A stretch of 23,332 nt of DNA. Origin: JAAGZL01 sp050291365 (lineage in GTDB: Bacteria > Pseudomonadota > Gammaproteobacteria > Chromatiales > Chromatiaceae). The stretch lies in NCBI GenBank assembly GCA_050291365.1, contig JBNKJS010000028.1, forward strand, positions 1 to 23,332. Reading direction: 5' to 3'. Within the stretch, counting starts at the first letter, position 1; each line of letters starts with the position of its first letter. The position numbers and the translations under genes were made by a program. The notes beneath the pieces were generated by a model. It saw only the letters and a list, made by a program, of their open reading frames with translations, had not been told where the DNA came from and searched no databases. Shown in pieces: positions 6,800 to 13,403 of this stretch.

Positions 6800-8446
6800 A
6801 TGTCCAAGGCCATTTCATATAAAGACGCACTAAAGAGTTTTAAGCCGCTGGGACAGAGAGAGCCTGCGGTTGAGGAACTCAGCACCGATGAGCTGCTCAA
6901 ACAGTACCACCCTGACTATTACCAAGACGCCATGGTCACCCTGAAGGTCGGACCCAACAAGGGGGACAGATGTCATCGTCAACTGGCAGATATGCTTCAA
7001 TCCGACGCCAGAATTGACGAAGCAGACCTGGCCGGAGCCCCCATCAGACAAACAGATATCCTGGTGATCGGTGGAGGCGGAGCCGGCTGCGCAGCTGCAC
7101 TGGTAGCGGAAAAGTCTGGCGCCAGAGTAACCCTGGCAACCAAACTGCGCCTGGGAGACAGCAATACGGTAATGGCTGAGGGCGGCATTCAGGCATCCAT
7201 TGAAAAAGACGACACCCCACAAGCCCACTACAATGACACCCTTAAAGCCGGGCACTTCCACGGAGAAAAAAAACTGGTAGCCAGTATGGCATCGGATGCA
7301 CCAGATGTGGTCCGCTGGTTGATTCAGCAAGGCATGCAGTTTGATCTTGACCGCTATGGCGATCTCCTACTGCGTCGTGCTGGCGGCACCTCTGCCGACC
7401 GAGTTGCATACTATCGAGACTATACTGGACTGGAGATGATGCGGGTACTGCGTGAGGCGGTAACCAACAGCAGCATTGAGGTACTGGACTACAGTCCGGC
7501 GGTAGAGCTGCTCTCCAACCAGGATGGGAATTGTGCCGGCGCCGTAGTCTCTTCACTCAAGGATTGTAGTTATAACCTGATCAAAGCCAAGGCCGTAATC
7601 ATCGCCACCGGCGGCATTGGACGCATGCACCTAGATAGCTTTCCCACCTCTAACCACTTTGGGGCAACCGGAGACGGCTTGGTTCTAGCCTACCGGCTTG
7701 GGGCCAAGATGCTTAATCTAGACTCATTTCAATACCATCCAACCGGCCTGGCACATCCTCATCACCTGGCAGGTTTTCTCATTACTGAGGGCATAAGATC
7801 GGCCGGAGCTTACCTGTTGAATGCAGAGGGTAACCGCTTTGTTGATGAGATGAAAACCCGCGACCACGTATCATCCGCCATCCTCAAAGAGTGCGCTGAG
7901 GGACGCGGCATACAGGCAAGCGAAGATGCCATGGGTGTGTGGCTGGATACACCAGGGCTTGAGCTTAGATCACCCGGCTTGATGGAAAAGAGATTTCCTA
8001 AGCTGCTGCAACTGGGGAAAAAGTGCGGCATTGACCCAAGAGAGGCACCGCTACTGATATACCCCACCCTGCACTATCAAAACGGTGGTGTGCAGATAGA
8101 TGAAAATGGTCTATCCAGTGTGCCCGGTCTTTACTGTGTGGGCGAGGTAAGCGGCGGTATCCACGGCAGAAACCGCATCATGGGTAATGCCCTGCTGGAC
8201 ATTATCTGTTTTGGCCGTCGGGCTGGCGCGCACGCAGTAGAGCATAGCCGGCGACCAGGACACAAGAAGATCTCTATCGATCACTTGAGTTCTCTGCGAC
8301 GCACCCTGACCATAGCCAATATGCCTATAGATCAGAAGGGCCCGATGCTCTTTCCTGAGTGTGCAAAATTTGAGGCCGACTCTGACTACGATGGTCTGCG
8401 TAAAAACCGCAGTGCCAAGATCACCAACGAGGATGGGGCTCGCTAA
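6800..8446 (+). CDS. frdA: Fumarate reductase-like flavoprotein subunit with non-covalent FAD and a truncated C-terminus
   Basis: The predicted catalytic subunit reducing fumarate to succinate, 548 residues. After an extension of about 83 residues comes the FAD fold ILVIGGGGAGCAAA (87-100). The family's active-site groups are kept: H313 (FQYHPTG), T329-E330 (ITEG), R354 (KTRDHVSSA), H425 (TLHYQNGG) and R458 (GRNRIMGNALLD). Two departures stand out. The histidine that binds FAD covalently in E. coli FrdA (SHTVAAEGG) is N122 here (SNTVMAEGG), implying non-covalent FAD. Only about 70 residues follow the FAD domain instead of about 190, so most of the helical C-terminal domain is missing. L-aspartate oxidase also lacks the histidine, but the flanking Fe-S and NADH subunits argue against NadB. 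It starts at an ATG behind GGAG, 11 bp after the Fe-S gene; its stop is one base from the next start. Confidence 0.85.
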   Translation: MSKAISYKDALKSFKPLGQREPAVEELSTDELLKQYHPDYYQDAMVTLKVGPNKGDRCHRQLADMLQSDARIDEADLAGAPIRQTDILVIGGGGAGCAAALVAEKSGARVTLATKLRLGDSNTVMAEGGIQASIEKDDTPQAHYNDTLKAGHFHGEKKLVASMASDAPDVVRWLIQQGMQFDLDRYGDLLLRRAGGTSADRVAYYRDYTGLEMMRVLREAVTNSSIEVLDYSPAVELLSNQDGNCAGAVVSSLKDCSYNLIKAKAVIIATGGIGRMHLDSFPTSNHFGATGDGLVLAYRLGAKMLNLDSFQYHPTGLAHPHHLAGFLITEGIRSAGAYLLNAEGNRFVDEMKTRDHVSSAILKECAEGRGIQASEDAMGVWLDTPGLELRSPGLMEKRFPKLLQLGKKCGIDPREAPLLIYPTLHYQNGGVQIDENGLSSVPGLYCVGEVSGGIHGRNRIMGNALLDIICFGRRAGAHAVEHSRRPGHKKISIDHLSSLRRTLTIANMPIDQKGPMLFPECAKFEADSDYDGLRKNRSAKITNEDGAR

Positions 8447-8447
8447 C

Positions 8448-9701
8448 ATGAATCAACTAAATCAAGTATTGTTGCGCAAAGAGGTACGTGCTGGTGCAGA
8501 CCTTGATGTCTGGATGGCCCACGGCGGAGGCGAAGGTCTACGCAAGGCCCTGAATGATCCCTCCAGCATCATCCCCCTGATAAAAGATGCAGGCCTGCGC
8601 GGCCTGGGCGGTAGCGGCTTCCCCACCTATAAGAAATGGGAGTTTGTGTCTGCTAACGAAGGTGCAAAAAAATATCTCATATGCAACGGCAATGAGGATG
8701 AGCCTGGCACATTCAAAGACTGTATCCTGTTAGAAGAGACCCCCCATCAGGTTATAGAGGGTGCGGTGATCACCGCCCTGGCCAACGGCATCGACCACAT
8801 AGTGTTCTATATCAACCCGGATCAGACCGCATCCATTGCCAGCATGCGTAAGGCGGTAGAACAGTGGAAATCCTCCGATCTGAATCGAGAGGTAACCATC
8901 GCACTAGGCAAGGAGATGGACTACCGGGTAATGGAGAGTTCTGGCCACTACATCGGCGGAGAAGAGACCGCAGCAATCGAATCGGTTGAGGGAAAATTCC
9001 CCTTCCCGCGTGGCAAGCCGCCTTTCCCGGCAGAGTCTGGAGTATTCGGCTACCCCACACTGGTGAACAATATTGAGACCCTCTCTAATGTGTCCCACAT
9101 CGTAAAAAATGGTGCGGAGTGGTACAAAAACCTGGGTATCGGTGATACCAGCGGCACCAAGATCTACTGTTTGAGTGGCGATGTACTCTACCCCGGGGCC
9201 TATGAGCTACCTATGGGCACCAGACTAGCGGACCTGATTGAGAGCTACGGTGGCGGCATGCTACAGGGCAAGCTCCTCAAGGCGGTGTTTACCGGCGGCC
9301 CATCCAATACCATTCTCACCCCAAAGCATCTGGACGTTCATCTCGATTTTGATTCTGTAGCAGAACGCCGATCGGCCCTAGGTACTGGAGCCATGATCGT
9401 AGTCTCAGAAGGCACCGGTATAGTAAAGCGGGTCACCGAGTATGTGAATTTCTTTGCCGCTTCCTCCTGTGGACAGTGCCCTCCATGCAAAACCGGCACC
9501 TACTATATCTCCCTGTTGTTGAGTAAGATCGACACTGGCCAGGGCAGTCGCGCCGATCTGGAGTCACTGATAAATCTGTGTAAGATTCTTCCCAACTCTG
9601 GTCGCTGCCACCTGATAACAGGCGCCATCAAGGTACTGGACAGCTCCCTGTATCACTTCATGGATGAATATGAGAAGGCTATAAACCTGGGACGATCCTA
9701 G
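8448..9701 (+). CDS. NuoF-like NADH:acceptor oxidoreductase subunit (FMN, [4Fe-4S])
   Basis: The predicted NADH-oxidising subunit of the complex, 417 residues; E. coli NuoF is 445. It has the glycine-rich NADH motif GLRGLGGSGFPTYKKW (49-64), the FMN-site signature YLICNGNEDEPGTFKD (76-91), YIGGEETAAIESVEGKFPFP (168-187), GVFGYPTLVNNIETL (198-212) and the cluster cysteines C341-x2-C344-x2-C347 with C387. It lacks the extra N-terminal ferredoxin domains seen in HydB or HoxF-type fusions. A longer reading from 8361 would overlap the flavoprotein by 86 bases; the ATG at 8448, one base after the upstream stop and with GGGG about 9 bases before it, is preferred. No NuoE or NuoG gene is nearby, so it is not part of a complex I cluster. 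It probably passes electrons from NADH to the Fe-S subunit. Confidence 0.87.
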   Translation: MNQLNQVLLRKEVRAGADLDVWMAHGGGEGLRKALNDPSSIIPLIKDAGLRGLGGSGFPTYKKWEFVSANEGAKKYLICNGNEDEPGTFKDCILLEETPHQVIEGAVITALANGIDHIVFYINPDQTASIASMRKAVEQWKSSDLNREVTIALGKEMDYRVMESSGHYIGGEETAAIESVEGKFPFPRGKPPFPAESGVFGYPTLVNNIETLSNVSHIVKNGAEWYKNLGIGDTSGTKIYCLSGDVLYPGAYELPMGTRLADLIESYGGGMLQGKLLKAVFTGGPSNTILTPKHLDVHLDFDSVAERRSALGTGAMIVVSEGTGIVKRVTEYVNFFAASSCGQCPPCKTGTYYISLLLSKIDTGQGSRADLESLINLCKILPNSGRCHLITGAIKVLDSSLYHFMDEYEKAINLGRS

Positions 9702-9736
9702 ACCAAGGGGCCTCAGATCTATTCAAGGCTTCCTGC

Positions 9737-9812
9737 GGCACAGGGCTGTGCCACAATTTTCAACCGCACAGAGCGACTGAAAATGTGGGTAACAGGTAAC
9801 AGCTTTTCCTGT
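9737..9812 (+). other. Structured 3' untranslated segment with competing hairpins
   Basis: Between the nuoF-like stop and the terminator are several possible stems: GGCACAG/CTGTGCC (9737-9743, 9746-9752); CCACAATTTTCA with TGAAAATGTGG (9751-9762, 9778-9788; one bulged A); and ACAGG/CCTGT (9792-9796, 9808-9812). The first two share bases 9751-9752 and so compete. A tandem GTAACAG GTAACAG lies at about 9789-9802. It could be a 3'-end-derived small RNA or just transcript-end structure; no family is recognised. Confidence 0.3.
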
Positions 9813-9863
9813 CTCCGTGCCCTAATAAGGCCATGGATGGCTTTTATCAGATCTTCCAAAAGC

Positions 9864-9890
9864 AAAAGGCGCCGATAAGGCGCCTTTTTT
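9864..9890. terminator. Bidirectional terminator between the fumarate-reductase-like operon and rpmE
   Basis: AAAAGGCGCC-GATAA-GGCGCCTTTTTT: a six-base GC stem (9868-9873 with 9879-9884) extended by A-T pairs. It is followed by six Ts on the plus strand and TTTTGCTTTT on the minus strand. It is correctly placed to end both the plus-strand operon (stop at 9701) and the convergent rpmE gene (stop at 9913). Confidence 0.88.
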
Positions 9891-9912
9891 ACACAACTTG
9901 GGATAGGAACAA

Positions 9913-10113
9913 CTAGCGGCTGTATCTCTTGCGAAACTTATCAACCCGACCAGCGGTATCCATAATCTTCTGCTTGCCAGTATAGAAAGGGTGGCAAGAG
10001 GAACAAACCTCAACGTGGAGCTCTTTACAGAGGGTCGAGCTGGTCTCAAACTCGTTACCACAGCTGCAAACTACCTTGATCTGTTCGTATTTCGGGTGAA
10101 TATCCGGCTTCAT
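9913..10113 (-). CDS. rpmE: 50S ribosomal protein L31, zinc-binding type
   Basis: A 66-residue large-subunit ribosomal protein that starts MKPDIHPKYEQIKVVCSC. The zinc-binding cysteines C16, C18, C37 and C40 (VCSCGNEF and VCSSCHPFYTGKQK) mark the C+ form rather than the zinc-independent YkgM form. In related bacteria zinc availability controls the switch between forms; no Zur box was identified here. The ATG follows AAGAGG. The gene stands alone, ends at a shared terminator, and is divergent from the secreted MotY-like gene. Confidence 0.97.
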   Translation of the reverse strand: MKPDIHPKYEQIKVVCSCGNEFETSSTLCKELHVEVCSSCHPFYTGKQKIMDTAGRVDKFRKRYSR

Positions 10114-10318
10114 GATTGCCTCTTACAAAATCTGTCTTTAAACCACTATTCCACGCCATTGGTGGAGAGAATCGCGAATAATATTGGAATAGGCCAGCGG
10201 ACGCAAGGGAAAATTCCCACTAATTCCATGATTCTGCAAAAAATCAGCTATATGGCAGGATTAAAGTTCCCCCCCCTTTATGCCGACACCATCTATAGGA
10301 CAATCAGCACAAAATCTC

Positions 10319-10933
10319 ATGAATTTATCATCCTCAAGCCTGACAACTTTTCTACTCCTAACCCTGGTTGCAAATCCGGCCCTAAGCGCAGGAGCGCCTG
10401 TCCGTGAATATCAGGCCCCAATGCATGACTCTCAGTGGATGGCGTCAGAGGAGAAGGGTGAGTGCCTACTGCAACACGACATCCCCGGATTCGGCGACAC
10501 CAAACTGCGCCAAAGCTACCGAGAACCCCTCAGCTTTGAGTTGCACATCACCCAGGATGTGAGTCTGGGAACCCAGTGTCAGGTAGCGATCGGTCCCCCG
10601 CCATGGCGACACGGTATACCCAGCCAAAGCCTGGGAACAATCAAGATAGTGCCCGGGGCCGAGCATATTCAGGCAAAGGGAGGCGCGGCGCAAAAGATCT
10701 ATCAGGGTCTGGAAGCGGGCATGATGGCCAGCTTCGACTGCAACAAAAAGGGCTTGCCCCTATCCAGGGTGAGGGTGGTAATTTCTCCAGTACGCTACCA
10801 TGTGGCCCTACCCGACTTTCAAAGATGTATTGCATCACTGGCTAACAAGAAGAAGGCTGTATCTAAATCTGCAAAAAAGAGCTCCAAAAAGAAGGTCGCA
10901 TCTAAATCAGTAAAGAAGACTATAAAGAAATAG
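10319..10933 (+). CDS. Secreted MotY N-domain-like protein with a lysine-rich tail
   Basis: 204 residues if started at ATG 10319, which puts a signal peptide at the front (SLTTFLLLTLVANPALSAGA, cleavage near residue 24). The body (about 27-174) resembles the N-terminal domain of the sodium-type flagellar motor protein MotY: SQWMASEEKGEC, IPGFGD, YREPLSFEL, GPPPWRHG, then LPDFQRC. C49 and C170 lie 121 apart, close to the disulfide pair of Vibrio MotY (C25-C147). The OmpA-like peptidoglycan-binding domain of MotY is absent. In its place residues 177-204 are a lysine/serine/alanine tail (KKKAVSKSAKKSSKKK...). No flagellar genes are near. A longer reading from ATG 10280 would bury the signal peptide behind 13 residues, and neither start has a good ribosome site. 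A C8 tract lies at 10269-10276. The periplasmic location is predicted; the function is unknown. Confidence 0.7.
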   Translation: MNLSSSSLTTFLLLTLVANPALSAGAPVREYQAPMHDSQWMASEEKGECLLQHDIPGFGDTKLRQSYREPLSFELHITQDVSLGTQCQVAIGPPPWRHGIPSQSLGTIKIVPGAEHIQAKGGAAQKIYQGLEAGMMASFDCNKKGLPLSRVRVVISPVRYHVALPDFQRCIASLANKKKAVSKSAKKSSKKKVASKSVKKTIKK

Positions 10934-11030
10934 TCGTTATTTTATAGAATCCCCGGTTTTTTTGATCAAATTCCTTGAGCGGTTTTGATGAGAGGGTTGG
11001 TGTTGGCCTGTTCTGCAGTTGTATTTTCAG

Positions 11031-11227
11031 GGGTCGGAGTCGATGGCGCATGTGACCAGGTGTTATACACCCAGGTGCATTGCCATCGACTCCGCCTCCT
11101 ATCCTGCAACAAATAAAACATCAAGGAGGTTGTTATGCCAAGGAAAGCTCAGGTATAACTCAATGCCGCCACCTACTATTTTGGGTCGGCGTCCATACAG
11201 TTCTTTAGGGGGCGCAGAGGTCCCCTA
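11031..11227 (+). mobile_element. Remnant of a REP-associated (RAYT/IS200-like) element
   Basis: The left end is a long hairpin: a perfect 13-bp stem, CGGAGTCGATGGC (11035-11047) with GCCATCGACTCCG (11082-11094), and inside it GGTGT/ACACC. About 40 bp later comes a strong ribosome site and the first seven codons of a transposase-like frame. On the right GGGTCGGCGTC (11183-11193) echoes GGGTCGGAGTC at the left end (11031-11041), and a TAGGGG/CCCCTA stem (11206-11211, 11222-11227) follows. Ends with hairpins beside a short G-T-rich guide, around a Y1-type transposase, are typical of RAYT/REP and IS200/IS605 systems. The flanks 10934-11030 and 11228-11322 hold nothing else recognisable. Confidence 0.5.
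11135..11158 (+). pseudogene. Stub of a RAYT-type transposase frame
   Basis: An AGGAGG site (11124-11129) is followed by ATG and the codons MPRKAQV, then TAA. RAYT transposases very commonly begin MPRKxR(V/I)DAPG, so this looks like the start of such a gene, with the catalytic HUH domain deleted. The call rests on seven residues plus the flanking hairpins. Confidence 0.45.
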
Positions 11228-11322
11228 GGGAAGAAGGGTGTTTTCTGGATCCCGCGGTCAAAAAGGCTGGATTACGGAGATATGTAATGCGGCTAGCTAA
11301 TTCGGCGGCCCTCCCCATACGA

Positions 11323-11487
11323 TCAACTCTTAGCGGTCACCAGATAAACACCCAACCCAATCACCGCAACCCATAATCCAAAAGCTGCTGCGCCCATCTG
11401 CTCCCACAGGGAATTGATATTCAACAACATCACCAACCCCACACCAAGAACAACATTACCCAGGATAAATCTCTTATTTTCGTCCAA
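11323..11487 (-). CDS. Small two-helix membrane protein, TTG start
   Basis: A 54-residue frame that opens with TTG at 11487 and runs DENKRFILGNVVLGVGLVML... to ...VYLVTAKS. AAGGG lies 8-12 bases upstream and no in-frame ATG precedes it. Two hydrophobic stretches (about 7-23 and 33-50) are separated by a short polar turn (NINSLWEQ), so it should be an inner-membrane hairpin. It is not a shadow of another gene: the plus-strand frame over it is only an unlikely upstream extension of the DinB-like gene, whose real start is at 11666. The family is not recognised. The gene is divergent from the DinB-like gene, about 180 bp away. Confidence 0.6.
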   Translation of the reverse strand: MDENKRFILGNVVLGVGLVMLLNINSLWEQMGAAAFGLWVAVIGLGVYLVTAKS

Positions 11488-11665
11488 TTGTTTGCCCTTT
11501 GTTCTAGTTTGCGTTCAGGATTTAAGGCCAATGCGGGGTTTAAAATTATCCCCCTTCGGCAATCCTGCTGTTTTTCAAATTCTACCCTTGAAGCGCCTCA
11601 TCTACTACCTTTCAACACCATTTTGTGGAAGACTAGAGAATCTAACACTTACTCCAGGAGATAGG

Positions 11666-12277
11666 ATGTCTCACAACACACAACAAAATCTGGGCAAGGC
11701 CGGTGCTGGCCTACCCAAGCTGCACGCCCTATTTCTACGCCACATCGGTTTCCCGCTGCTGCGACTGTTTATCTCCTGGGAGCATGCGCTGAAGATTTTT
11801 GAGTCTGAAGGAGACAAGGTGTTAAAACTGGTCGAGGGTTTAGACCAGGAGCAGATGCATACCAAGGTGCTGGTTCCAAAGACCTTTGGCATAGAGGATA
11901 ACTCCCGTTATTACTCTGCCGCCATGGTGTTGTGGCACCTGACCTTCGTGGGCGAGACCATCCGCGATGGCATACTCTCTCTTAGCCACGGCGGGAATCT
12001 GGACTTCACCGTCAAGATTGAAAACTTCAAACCCTTCGTAGATATCGCTTCAAGCGTTGTGGATGACTACCAGACATTTCTCTCCAACTACCGTCCAACC
12101 CTGGAAAAAAATGTCGACGAGCGTCACCTCCCAAACTACCACTCCCACCCCTGGTTTGGTCCGCTCAATCCCCACGGCTGGCTGGTTATGAGTGCGCTGC
12201 ATCAGTGGGTTCATCGCCGTCAGCTCGAGAATATCGTTATGGGTCTGGAAGCAGAAACAGAGCTAGTAACTCATTGA
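11666..12277 (+). CDS. DinB-like (DinB/YfiT superfamily) protein
   Basis: 203 residues from ATG 11666, which has AGGAG five bases upstream; an upstream reading to 11414 lacks such a site and overlaps the small membrane protein. The long helices and the histidines H91 (VLWHLTFVGE), H179 and H183 (ALHQWVHRRQLENI) match the metal-binding triad of DinB-like four-helix bundles. These often act as metal-dependent thiol-linked transferases or hydrolases. The substrate is unknown. The 3' end overlaps that of hemW on the opposite strand by 41 bp. Confidence 0.65.
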   Translation: MSHNTQQNLGKAGAGLPKLHALFLRHIGFPLLRLFISWEHALKIFESEGDKVLKLVEGLDQEQMHTKVLVPKTFGIEDNSRYYSAAMVLWHLTFVGETIRDGILSLSHGGNLDFTVKIENFKPFVDIASSVVDDYQTFLSNYRPTLEKNVDERHLPNYHSHPWFGPLNPHGWLVMSALHQWVHRRQLENIVMGLEAETELVTH

Positions 12278-13403
12278 GAAACTCTCTCCCCTTGACAGAG
12301 GGGCAGATCTGAACATCAGAGATATCCAACAGCCCTTCGTCTCTTGCTGTCTCCAGTTCTGTTGCAATCACTCCCAGGGAAAGCCCGGTGCGCTGTTCAA
12401 ACAGATCAGGGTGGAACCCCTCTCTCAGCCGCAATGTATTCAGCATAAACTCCAGGGAGAGATCCTTTGGCCCCACTTGCTCAATATACGAAAGCGCTGC
12501 TGACGTTAGCGCTTTCTGAATATAGAAATCAGGGCTTCGGGGTTTGCGGCTTCGCAGAATTTGTTTATCGGTCAAACCGGTTATCTTTCCATGGGCTCCA
12601 GCACCTATTCCCAGGTAGTCTCCAAACTCCCAGTAGTTGCGATTGTGTCTACACTCATGATCTTTGAGAGCGAAGGCTGATACCTCATACTGCCTATAGC
12701 CCGCCGCGGCCAAAAGCTTATGGCCCATAGTTTCAATATCATAAAGGAGATCATCGTCTGGAGTTGCCGGGGGTGCGGCATAAAACCGGGTGTTGGGTTC
12801 GATTGTAAGTTGGTAATAGGAGATGTGCTCCGGTTCCAGAGCTATGGCCCTTATGACATCATCCTGGGCAGCATCCACACTCTGACCAGGCAGGCCGTAC
12901 ATAATATCTAGATTTAGATTTTCAAACCCTGCCACCCGGGCCGCATCCACCGCCGCTATCGTCTCCTCCGGCCCATGGATTCTGCCCAGAGCCTGAAGCT
13001 GATGTGAGGAGAAACTCTGGGCACCGATAGATAGGCGGTTTACCCCGGCCCGTCGATAGGCCTGGAAGTGTTCCCGGTCTACCGCACCTGGATTGGCCTC
13101 AAGGGTGATCTCAATATCTGGGACAGAGGCCAACCTGCCCCTGACCCCATCCAGAAGCCGGCCGATCCCATCACCAGAGATCAGGCTCGGCGTTCCACCA
13201 CCGATGAAGATACTGATCAGCTCTCGATCTCTTACCAGTGGTAGATCGGCATCCAGGTCCAGCAGCAGGGCGTTAATATAGCTCTCTTCATCCAGGTCGC
13301 TGGCAACCGCGTGGGAGTTAAAATCACAATATGGGCACTTTTGCAGACACCAGGGGATATGAATATAGAGCGCCAGCGGCGGCAGTTCCGGCAGAACAGT
13401 CAT
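12237..13403 (-). CDS. hemW: Radical SAM heme chaperone HemW
   Basis: 388 residues from the ATG at 13401-13403, whose A is shared with the uvrD stop (TAATG). The radical SAM cluster motif is C19-x3-C23-x2-C26 in HIPWCLQKCPYCDFNSH. It is followed by FIGGGTPSL, EANPG, NRLSIGAQSF and NLDIMYGLPGQ. The HECRHNRNYWEFGDYLGIGAGAHG block is characteristic of HemW-type proteins, which deliver heme to target proteins and are often mislabelled as oxygen-independent coproporphyrinogen oxidase (HemN). A reading 13 codons longer lies inside uvrD and is rejected. Its last 41 bases overlap the convergent DinB-like gene. Confidence 0.93.
   Translation of the reverse strand: MTVLPELPPLALYIHIPWCLQKCPYCDFNSHAVASDLDEESYINALLLDLDADLPLVRDRELISIFIGGGTPSLISGDGIGRLLDGVRGRLASVPDIEITLEANPGAVDREHFQAYRRAGVNRLSIGAQSFSSHQLQALGRIHGPEETIAAVDAARVAGFENLNLDIMYGLPGQSVDAAQDDVIRAIALEPEHISYYQLTIEPNTRFYAAPPATPDDDLLYDIETMGHKLLAAAGYRQYEVSAFALKDHECRHNRNYWEFGDYLGIGAGAHGKITGLTDKQILRSRKPRSPDFYIQKALTSAALSYIEQVGPKDLSLEFMLNTLRLREGFHPDLFEQRTGLSLGVIATELETARDEGLLDISDVQICPSVKGREFLNELLALFLLPDP

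Noticed and set aside
6800..8446. L-aspartate oxidase (NadB) as the identity of the flavoprotein
   Set aside because: NadB also lacks the FAD-linking histidine, but it is not encoded with a three-cluster Fe-S subunit and an NADH/FMN subunit, and no nadA or nadC is nearby.
8361..8447. Longer start of the NuoF-like gene inside the flavoprotein gene
   Set aside because: The 29 extra residues are read from a second frame of the flavoprotein; ATG 8448 gives the normal family start and couples with the upstream stop.
6159..9701. Thiol:fumarate reductase (TfrAB) or quinol:fumarate reductase
   Set aside because: There is no HdrB-like CCG domain and no membrane anchor subunit anywhere in the window; the NuoF-like gene gives a better electron source.
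9702..9863. Possible tRNA or known RNA family after the NuoF-like gene
   Set aside because: No acceptor stem with T-loop GTTCRA and no anticodon arm could be folded; only simple hairpins remain.
11019..11228. 69-residue plus-strand frame
   Set aside because: It runs through the hairpin and the transposase stub, has no ribosome site and no protein-like composition; it is explained by the mobile-element remnant.
11414..11665. Upstream extension of the DinB-like gene
   Set aside because: ATG 11666 has a perfect AGGAG at ideal distance, the extra 84 residues do not look like protein, and they overlap the opposite-strand membrane microprotein.
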